Positions 54,779-63,249 of a DNA stretch of 64,000 nucleotides are shown piece by piece. Position 1 is the stretch's first letter; every line of letters begins with the position of its first letter. Source of the stretch: Dactylorhiza incarnata (Eukaryota; Streptophyta; Magnoliopsida; Asparagales; Orchidaceae); the NCBI GenBank assembly GCA_033032865.1, contig JAWHQI010000099.1:3771501-3835500 (forward strand). The letters are read 5' to 3'. A program made the position numbers and the translations under genes. Below the pieces are notes generated by a model. It made no database searches. It was not told the DNA's origin and worked only from the letters and a program-made list of their open reading frames with translations.

Positions 54779-56842
54779 AAACCAACTATATCTTATTTTA
54801 AAATCTTTGGCAGTAAATGCTTCGTGCTTAATAACGGGAAGTATTATAAAACTAAGTTTAGTGAAAAGTGTTTTGAAGGTATTTTTGTAGGCTATATTAG
54901 CTATAGTAAGGCATATAGGATTTTCAACAAGAAAACACTGGTTGTAGATGAATCAATAAATGTTGTATTTGATGAGACAGGTATGATTCACATCAGATCT
55001 TCCAAAATTTTTGTTGAAGATGTAGGAGCAGGCCTGAAACTGAAAGAACTAAACTTGGAAGAAGTCATCAAGGAGGATGTAGCAGGGACAGTTTCAGTAA
55101 GTGATCCAATCACTCCTGAACAAGAAGAACTTCAAGAAGTTGAAGATGTACCAGAAGCAGAAGAAGCTGTTATCAGGGATGATGCAAGAAATCTGGTGAT
55201 CATACATCAGAGAGATCACCCAACAAATCAAATCATCGGAGATACCGGGGTCCGAATAAGGACGGGAAGAGGTACAACTAATCAAGTTTTGCATTTGAGT
55301 TTTCTCTCGCAGGTTGAACCAAAGAAATTTGATGAAGCCAAAGAGAATGCTTCGTGGATCATTGCAATGCAAGATGAGCTCAATCAGTTCAAAAGATGCA
55401 AAGTTTGGAAGCTAGTGCCAAGACCCAAAGGTCAGAATGTTATCAGAACTAAATGGGTTTACAGAAACAAGTTGGATGAAGATGGTGTAATCATCAAGAA
55501 CAATGCCAGACTTATTGCCCAAGGTTACCGACAAGAATGAGGGATCGACTTCGATCAAACCTATGCTCCAGTGGCAAGACTCGAAGCGATCAGGTTATTT
55601 CTAGCATATGCTTCTCACAAAGGATTCAAGGTCTATAAAATGGACGTGAAGTCAACTTTCCTTAATGGTAATTTAAAGGAAGAAGTCTACATAGAACAAC
55701 CCCCAGGTTTTGTTGATTCCTCCCTCCCTGACTATGTTTACTTTTTACGTAAAGCATTATATGGTCTAAAATAAGCACCCCGAGCTTGGTATGAGACCCT
55801 CTCTAACTTTCTTCTTAAGCAAATTACAAGAGGAAAGACAGATAAGATATTATTTCTTAGGGAAGTAAAAGGCAAGATTTTGCTAGTGCAAATCTATGTC
55901 GACAACATTATTTTTGGATCTACGGATGATAACCTTTGCAAAAAGTTCTCTAACTTAATGCAAGGGGAATTTGAAATGAGTAGTATGGGTGAGCTGAAGT
56001 ATTTTGTAGGACTTCATGTGAAATAATCTGAAGATGGAATTTTCATCTCTTAGACGAAGTTCACCAAAGAATTAATTAAGAAATTTGGAATGGAGAGTGC
56101 AACCTCAATGAGGACTCCAATGGGTTCAAATATGACTCTGGACAAGGATGAGAAAGGGAAACCTTTTGATGAAACCAAGTACAGAAGCATAATTGGATTC
56201 TTGCTCTACCTTAATACCAGTAGACCAGACATAATGTTTCCAACATGTGTTTGTGCTAGATTTCAGGTGAACTCTAAGGAATCTCACGATGTCGCTGCAA
56301 AGAGGATTTTGAGATATCTTAAAGGCACACCAAATCTTGGCTTATGGTACCCAAGAAGTAATGACTTCGAACTAATGGGATTTTCATATGCTGATTTTGC
56401 AGGTAGCAGGGATGATAGGAAAAGCATATCCGGGACATGCCAATTCCTTGGAAGGAGGCGTTTCTCGTGGAGTAGCAAGAAAAAGAATTGTATAGCAATC
56501 TCAAAGACTAAATCAGAGTATATCTCCGCAGGCAGTTGTTGTGCACAACTTCTGCTGATCAGGAATCGGCTTGAAGACTATAAGTTGAAGCTGAAGGAGA
56601 CCCCAATGTTCTGTGAGTCATCAAGTGCCATTGCAATTGCCAACAATCCAGTCTCTCATAGCCAGACAAAGCACATAGAGATTCGCTATCACTTCATCCA
56701 ATAGCATGTGGAGAACAAGGACATCAACCTCAGTTATTTCCCGACGGATAGGCAAGTTACTAATATTTTCACGAAGCTACTTGATGAAACCAAGTTCAAT
56801 TACTTCAAGCTAGAACTTGGTATGCTGAACAAGGAATCTTGA
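54779..56842 (+). pseudogene. copiaB pol: integrase end, RT, RNase H
   Basis: A single frame with in-frame stops and no frameshift seen. It opens with YFKIFGSKCFVLNN and FEGIFVGYISYSKAYRIFNKKT, an acidic linker, then RT: KWVYRNKLDEDG, ARLIAQGYRQE, stop (TGA 55538), [38 protein letters not shown], stop (TAA 55772), and YVDNIIFGS, where YVDD has become YVDN (codon 55904-55906). RNase H: STSRPDIMF-like NTSRPDIMF, DRKSISGTCQFLG, KSEYISAGSCCAQLL, CESSSAIAIANNP, HSQTKHIEIRYHF. Further stops near 56024, 56054 and 56702. Most fit Gln codons turned into TAA or TAG. Confidence 0.87.
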
Positions 56843-56916
56843 AGAGAAGGCAAAGGAATCAAGCTCAAATTAGAAAATCGGGTCTGTCAAAGAAATCAAG
56901 GATATTACACGAGTCA

Positions 56917-57019
56917 TTTCGACGAATTCGTCGAGTCATCAAGAATCGTTTCGACGAAAAGTCATTTTCGTTGAGTACTATCGACGAATTGCAAAATTGC
57001 CTCGAATCATTTCGACAAA
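56917..57019 (+). repeat. TTCGACGAA motif array before the copiaB aORF
   Basis: Direct copies of [TA]TCGAC[GA]AA at 56917, 56949, 56979 and 57010, spaced 32, 30 and 31 bp, with reverse or partial copies between them (CGTCGAG 56929, TTTGTCGAAT 57033). More CGTCGA words are at about 57202 and 57213. The same motif forms the array in the copiaC LTR. It is in the same place, between pol stop and aORF, as the copia1 array. Confidence 0.65.
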
Positions 57020-57289
57020 TTGTCTAGTCTATTTTGTCGAATGCCTTTATTTTAGATTTTCCTAAATCTAATTTCCATTATTATTGGATCCGACGAGTCG
57101 CTCCATCTCCCAGGTATGCACCTCTACTTTAGTTTAAATATTAAAATATATATATATATATATACGTGTCTTCAGATTTCACTAGTCACGCACTTCATTT
57201 CGTCGAACCCTCCGTCGATTTGTCTTCCTCGCCAAGCTCTTCCGACGATTCCTCTTCCTTGCTGATTTTCTCCATCAATTTAAGCTAGA

Positions 57290-59688
57290 ATGTCGCACAA
57301 GAGTTCTGGGTTGCTTCAAGTAGGTGGAGAGCTAGTCAGAACAGAGTTTGCCAGCGCCACCGCCCAATTTTGAAACATCGTTCTCTGCTTGGAAGAAGCA
57401 GGTCTGTCGCTTAAACATCCATGTCGCGTTCTTGACAGAGACGTCCTGGACTTCTTCAAGAATGCCATGGCTAGACACATTGGAGAGGTAATCAAATCAA
57501 CTATCAGAGACAAAGTGATTAAAATGAAGCCATCAAGGTTGACAAGATTTCTGAGATTGCCGGCCATTGAAGAAGAGGATTGTTTGTTTGAAGGTTATCA
57601 TAACCGAGCTCTGTTATTCTATAGTTTGCCTAGAGGAACTACTTCAGTTAGAAGGAAGTATATGAATGGAGAAGGAAAGCTCCGTTCAGATATTCTGGGA
57701 AAAGTCTTGTTCTGTAAGTTATGTTCTCATGACTACCTATCAAATGATATGTTCAAATTGGTAGCGGTTGTTATTTGCAGGAAAATGGTAAATTGGTGTC
57801 TAGTTCTGTTTGAAAAGATAAAAGCAAGTTTGATGGTTCCTAACTTTGAAAGGATCATCATCCTTTACCTAAATCAACTGGATGGAGAGCAGTTTGATAT
57901 GAGGTCTGGTTGCCCCATTCACAATCTGAAGAAAATAGATTTCTCTATTCTATCTAGATGGGAAAGGAAAATAGTAAGGCTAGGTTTGAAGAGAGTTGTT
58001 GAGGAAGAAGAAGAAGATGAAGAGGAGGAAAGGTTTGATCCCTCTCCCTCAAGACTTGTTCCAGATCCAATAGTACCACCAGTTAAGGAGAAGATCTCTC
58101 AAGCTCTTGTTGTTGCATCAGTCTAGGGGAGAGCTCTCATGCCCAGTTTTATTAGTTCAGATAGATCCCTCTCCAGCTTTGCCAGCCCATCCAAGTCTTC
58201 TAACTCAGTTGTTTGCTTGTGTTGTTAACATTAAGAAAAGCCTTAATCTGGTCCCTGGGCATTATGCAGGGAAGATACTGGATCTTCCTGAAAGGGAGCC
58301 AGAAAGGATTTCTATTGAGGATTCTGCTGATGAGGAAGGTGATGATGATGATACTGCTGCTGCTAATGATGATGATGATGTTGCTGCTATTGCTGCTGCT
58401 GATGATGATAATGATAAGCCTGACTCAGAGCCAGTCCAGGCAAGTCTTTTTGTTGAGAAAGAAAGTGATCACCATTCTGGTGAAGTAGAAGTGTCATTAG
58501 AGAAAGAATCCACATCTGGTGGAGTTTTTAGTTTTGATGTTATTCCTCTAGTGTCTGAGGGGGAGGCTGAGAAAGAGGCCAGTCAAGCCTAATGCAAAGA
58601 GGCTCTGCCAGAAAAGAATGAAGTAGAGGATGTGCACTTTGCACCTCCTACTCAGGAAATTGTAGAGGATATGAATGTGCCCTCTCTAGGGGGAGCTCAA
58701 TCTGAATACTAGTGTTTTTTGATGAAAGTCATGACACTCCTCCAGTAAAGAACTCTCCTGCTCCAGTTACCTCCACCTCCAATTAAGAATTGATCCAAAC
58801 TATTGAGGCCCTGTTCAAAAGTCAAGTTGAACACTTTGAATTTTCTATGAAACAAGTTTTTGACAAAGTTAAAGAGGTTGAGTCTGACTTAAATAATGGC
58901 TTAGCAGAGGTAAAATTCACTGTATCCAACATGAGAAATGACCTGGATAACTACTTTACAAATGGTGTAAAGGCAGTTAGTTTTACTAAAGAAGGTTTAA
59001 AGGATGTGTATGAGCACTCCAAGGCTCTTATAGCAGGTCAAAATTCAATTTTTCATCAAGGGAAAAGCACAAGAGATCAAGTTGTTGAAGGTTTATCAAG
59101 CATCAAGGAAGAGATTCTCCAAGCCCTTAATGAAGAAGTCAGAAAGGGGGAGGAGAAGATCTTAGTTCAAATACAGGACTTAAGCAAAGAAGTTGAAAGT
59201 AAATTTTATGAGGCTACTGTTTTCAATCACCAAAGTTTCCAATGGCTCTATGACAACTTGATAGGGAGACCTCAAAATCATGTCTTTCCAGAACAAGTAT
59301 ATGAAGACATAGCTCCCATTCCTCCAGCACAGTACACTCAGGTGTGGTCTGACCCTGAAGATTTTCCTAAAAATTTTCCAGAAGATATTCCTGAAGACAT
59401 TCCTAAATCATCTGAGCCTGCTGTTAAGAGAAGGAAATATGGTGAAGGACCTTTTGCAAGAAGGCCAGATCCTTCTGCAAGGAGAAGTTCATGCATTGAG
59501 ATCAGAGAGCCTATAGCAGAGATAAGAGAATTCACTGAGTTTTGGAGCCCTATTTCTAAATCAATCATCTTGGACACATACAAGTTGGTTGATATTTCAA
59601 ATGAAGAACCTCAGAAGTATTATAGTCAAGAAGAAATCAACAAGCACAAAGCCTCTCAGTTGAAAAGAAAGTTCCATTTCAGAGACTA
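57290..59688 (+). pseudogene. copiaB aORF, broken
   Basis: ATG 57290 (MSHKSSGLLQ, GGELVRTEF) matches the start of the copia1 aORF (MPPKSNEYLY, GSELVRNGF). TGA at 57371-57373 interrupts it in frame. 57374-58126 is the N-terminal domain (MKPSRLTRFLRLP, GEGKLRSDILGKVLFCKL) resembling the 'putative plant transposon protein' family. A frameshift gives 58107-58592, an Asp/Ala-rich tract coded by GAT/GCT trinucleotide repeats, then stops, then 58790-59688, long coiled coil, a basic patch (VKRRKYG) and the FWSPISKSIILDTY motif. Sequence after 59688 belongs to the copiaC LTR. Same protein family as copia1 aORF and the 232-1134 ORF. Confidence 0.78.
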
Positions 59689-61271
59689 TGTTGGAACAAC
59701 CCTATTTCTTATTTGGGCTAGGGTCACTATCTGTTGATTAGGACTCAAGTTGACCCCATTGTATAGTGTAAGGGTCAAGGTATAAGTGTGTCTGAGTAGC
59801 TAAAACTTAGGAAAAATTCCAAGTTTCTGTGTTCGACGAACTTCAATCTGCGTTTGACGAAATCCATTTTGCGTTCGACGAACATCGTGTTTCAGTTCGA
59901 CAAATTTGCTCCTCAGCTCGACGAATTCAATCCTCAAGCCAGTTCAACAGATTCTCTCTTTCAGTTCGACAAACTCAAGATTGAGATCGACGAACTCAGC
60001 TCTGTGTTTGACGTATAAGTAACAAGATATTCAGTTCTACAAACTCAGCTTTTAGTTCGACGAACTCAACTCTCAGCTCGACGAACTCAGTTTTCTGCTC
60101 GACAAATTTCTTCTCCAGCTTAAAAACTTCTGATAGATCAGTTATCTATTCTTCTCTGAACTTAGATCGACTATTCGACAACGGATCTATTCAATTATTT
60201 GGACTTATTCATTATCAGATAAGTCAAGATTTGATCCTTCCTTTTATTTTCATTTATATTCTCTTCTTTCGAGAAAGTAGCCGTTGACATATATTGGAAA
60301 AGGATACTTTCATGGAAAAGGAAAAGAATTAAAGTTTATTGCTGAATCAGATTGTAGTTCCAAGAATAATCATTTCAGAATATTTTATTCCTTATTTAGA
60401 AGATTTGATTTTCTAATCAGTCAGATATATGTCTAAGGAAAAATGGATATAGAAGAGATCAATCAAGGATATATCAGAAAAATATAGAGAAGAAGAGATA
60501 TATCAGTGGATTCAATAGAGAATAGAGAAGATATAGAATATACTCAGATATTTAGAAATCTTCATCTTATACAACAACATTTTCATTCCCTGAGAACATC
60601 AACAATCTTCTCTCAGTTTCAGCTGCTAGTTCCTAATCTTCAAAGAGCATTAATAATCTGAGAAGCTTTGTCTCTCAGATTCATCTGATATCAAGGAAGA
60701 TATTCTACATTCAAGAGAAAGCTCCATCCAACTGTCAAATAAATTCTATCAGACAGGGGGAGCTTTACAACACAACAATCCACGAGTCTTCTCTCAGATC
60801 TTGTTGACAGAGAAGAATTCCATAAACACATTTTTGTTTATTTTGCCTCATCTTGTACAGGATTCTAACTCACTTCAAAAGTTAAACCTTTGGTGGCAGG
60901 GCACCTGATCAAAAACCTGTGTTTTGGTTTGAGCACATGATCAAAAGCTCAGTGGTGTTTGGGCACCTGATCAAAAATCCCAATGGTGATAGGGCACCTG
61001 ATCAAAAACCTAGTGGATTCCTACCATGGGTGGTAGAAGAGTAGATGTACCCAGTTTGATTGGGGAACTAGTATAGATCCTTGTGTCTTCTGGGATTGTG
61101 TTTTTCTTTCTGCCAGTGCTGTGTTTTGTGGTTTGTTTTTATACTCACTCTGTTATACACATATATATATCACTATTTTAATTCCGCTATAAAATAAGTT
61201 AAAACTTTTTAATACTCTATTCACCCCCCCCCCCCTCTAGAGTAAATCTAAGATCTAATACCTCACTTTCA
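59689..61271 (+). repeat. copiaC 5' LTR
   Basis: About 1583 bp, TGTTGGAAC to CTTTCA. It carries a 13-copy array (59831-60106). A poly-C run (about 61226-61238) lies near the end, as in copia1. No clear TATA box was found by eye. Confidence 0.75.
59831..60106 (+). repeat. Thirteen GTTCGACGAA repeats at 21-bp period
   Basis: Copies of G[TC]TCGAC[GA]AA, some degenerate, start at 59831, 59852, 59873, 59895, 59916, 59942, 59964, 59985, 60006, 60034, 60055, 60076 and 60097. Spacings are mostly 21 or 22, with one of 26 and one of 28 bp. The spacer between copies is AT-rich and varied, often containing CTCAG. Period equals two helical turns. Confidence 0.82.
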
Positions 61272-61273
61272 AT

Positions 61274-61284
61274 TGGTATCAGAG
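61274..61284 (+). promoter_or_regulatory. copiaC primer binding site
   Basis: TGGTATCAGAG, 2 nt after the LTR; initiator-Met type. It shows that the LTR before it is a 5' LTR. Confidence 0.9.
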
Positions 61285-61372
61285 GTTGGTTGATTGATTA
61301 CACATGCTAACACCTGAATCCAAAGATCAATTAGATCTTGACTTATTCTAGAGTTTTCTTTTTCTAAAACTC

Positions 61373-61556
61373 ATGGCACAGAACAAAGATTACTCAAGCA
61401 CAAGACCTCATATGTGCAATCTTAATAAGTTTGCATTACGGAAGGCAAGGATCAAATTATAGATGAACTCTATTGATGAAGAAACTTTTAATTCCATTTT
61501 GACAGGACCCCCTACTCCTTCAGCATCAACAAGTACTGAGACAGCAACTAACTCTA
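61373..61556 (+). pseudogene. copiaC gag N-terminus, interrupted
   Basis: ATG 61373 (MAQNKDYSSTRP) and FALRKARIKL, then TAG at 61460-61462 and the same frame continues NSIDEETFNSILTGP. This is the expected start of a copia Gag. LARD3 breaks it at 61557. Confidence 0.7.
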
Positions 61557-63249
61557 TGATGGCGCAAATCTCACACACCGCTATAGGCGGTAGCTTGACT
61601 GCGACACGAAACGGCAGTGTACCGATCGTTCAAGTAATAAATGTTGGGAATAAATCCCTGAGTGTCGGTCTCTTGAGGAACACAGTAAGGTGGAGTTAAA
61701 TGTCGAGGAAGGACTTGAGATTGAAGTCCTTAAATCGGATGGATTGCGGGGGAGTTGGGTTGGCTTTTGGAAAACAAAATAAAAGCTAACAACTACTCCT
61801 ATGCAATGCCGCTATGCAAAGCTTCGCTTGGCGGGATGGAAACTAGGCAGGCCTTGAGCGCGCTGCGTCGAAAGGGCGGATGGACGAGTAGGCTAACAGA
61901 GTCGAACTATGTAGGCCTTGAGCGCGCTGCTTCGTTAGGCGAATGGAATACGGGCCGCGATGCCACGCTTTGGTAGGCGGATGGGCGAGTAGGCTTACGG
62001 ATTGAGGGTCGCAAGCACCTCTTCGACAAGCACACCACTAACAATTGTTAGGGCGGCACAACACAACCAACAATCCACACCACAAGGCACAGCTCAAAAT
62101 AATAAGCAAGAATACTCAAATCACATAGACATAATCAAGTAAAAATGCTAATAATCAAGCACGCTTCATCATAATGTTAGATCTAGTTGCAAATACATCA
62201 ATAAAAGGAGAACAAGGCAAGAAATCGACCGAATCCGAAGGCTCGTTGAAGATTCACGGTTGGAATCGCCGGGTTGTCAATCCGCATCCAAGCTCGGTCC
62301 GCAACTACGTCCGGGGTAGAGAGAGCTGTCACGACTCTCCAATGGACCCGTCTTCTTCGTGTCACGATCCGGTGGAGGTTGCCAACTTCCTCTTGCTCGA
62401 TGGAGATAGCGGCTAGGTCTTCCTTTGGAGCTCTTGGATGAAGGAGGAGGCCGAGAGGAAACTCCGGCTCAAGATAGGCGTGAAGAGCAAGCCCGGAGCA
62501 CCTCTATATGGTGGGCGACGGTGGAGGGGCGAAATCGGGCGGAATCGGGCGGAAGACGGCGGCTGGAAGCGAGCGATCTGACCTAAATCGCGAGCAGCGG
62601 ATTTTATAGGCGCTGGAATTAAACAGTGCGCACGGTCAGTGGCGCACGACCAGTGGTCGTGCGCACTAGAATCCTGTGATCGTGCGCTCTGCCTGGACAG
62701 AACCTGCAAAGACAGAAATTACAAAATAACATGTTCGCACGACCAGTGGCGCACGACCGGTGGTCGTGCGCACTAGCGTCAGTGGTCGTGCGCAATAGAT
62801 GAAACAGAACTCAGAAATTTAATGGTCAATGCGCACGAGCAGTGGCGCACGACCGGTGGTCGTGCGCACTGGCGTTGGTGGTCGTGCGCACTGCACCAAA
62901 CAGAACTCGTGAAAAAGGCGTTAAGTGCACACGATCAGTGGCGCACGACCAGTGGTCGTGCGCAATAGAACCAGTGATCGTGCGCAGTGTTCCTGTGCAG
63001 AATTGCACCGGGAACACTTGCACGACTCCTATTCCAGCGTACAACCACGAATCCAGCTACTGAAAGTGGCACCTAACAGTGCATGAAAACTACTAATGAA
63101 GATAAACATGAAAACACACCAAAATGGGCCTAAAGGTGCACCTAGCATGGAATATCAAATATAAACAATAACAGGGCTAAAGTGCAGTGAAATGACTAAC
63201 TAAACGGCCCAGATGAGTCCATAAAAGTGTATATGATGAGGACTCATCA
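61557..63249 (-). repeat. LARD3 3' LTR, chimeric
   Basis: 1693 bp, as plus-strand text TGATGGCGC to GACTCATCA. The first 480 bp or so corresponds to the LARD2 LTR end in complement (GCTATAGGCGG, AACGGCAGTGTACCGATCG, GCCTTGAGCGCGCTGC). From about 62610 on it matches the LARD1 LTR with the four-unit palindrome array (62628-62985). A TATA-like box is at 62602-62608 in the minus sense. Confidence 0.85.
62628..62985 (-). repeat. LARD3 palindrome array, four units
   Basis: Same layout as LARD1 3291-3649: four units, each two GCGCACG and two CGTGCGC words, directly upstream (minus sense) of the TATA-like box. Base changes between LARD1 and LARD3 fall mostly between the motifs. Confidence 0.85.

Larger units (their letters stand above)
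54779..59688 (+). mobile_element. copiaB: 5'-truncated Sirevirus-like element with aORF
   Basis: Begins inside the integrase C-terminal part of pol at the copiaE LTR edge, continues to the pol stop (56842), a CGACGAA motif array (56917-57019), and the aORF (57290 on). The aORF is cut at 59688 by the copiaC LTR. The layout is the same as copia1. Confidence 0.78.
59689..61556 (+). mobile_element. copiaC: 5' end of another copia element
   Basis: 5' LTR (59689-61271), primer site (61274-61284) and the first part of gag (61373-61556), where LARD3 interrupts it. It shares the TTCGACGAA motif with copiaB, so it is probably the same family. It is either an insertion into the copiaB aORF or the result of LTR recombination giving a shared LTR. 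Confidence 0.75.

Noticed and set aside
59831..60106. CRISPR-like array of regular short repeats
   Set aside because: The repeats are 10 bp at 21-bp spacing within an LTR in plant DNA, with no cas genes; the repeat and spacer sizes do not fit CRISPR.
61755..62416. Open frames inside the LARD3 LTR
   Set aside because: The matching part of the LARD2 LTR has different open frames, and there is no protein similarity.
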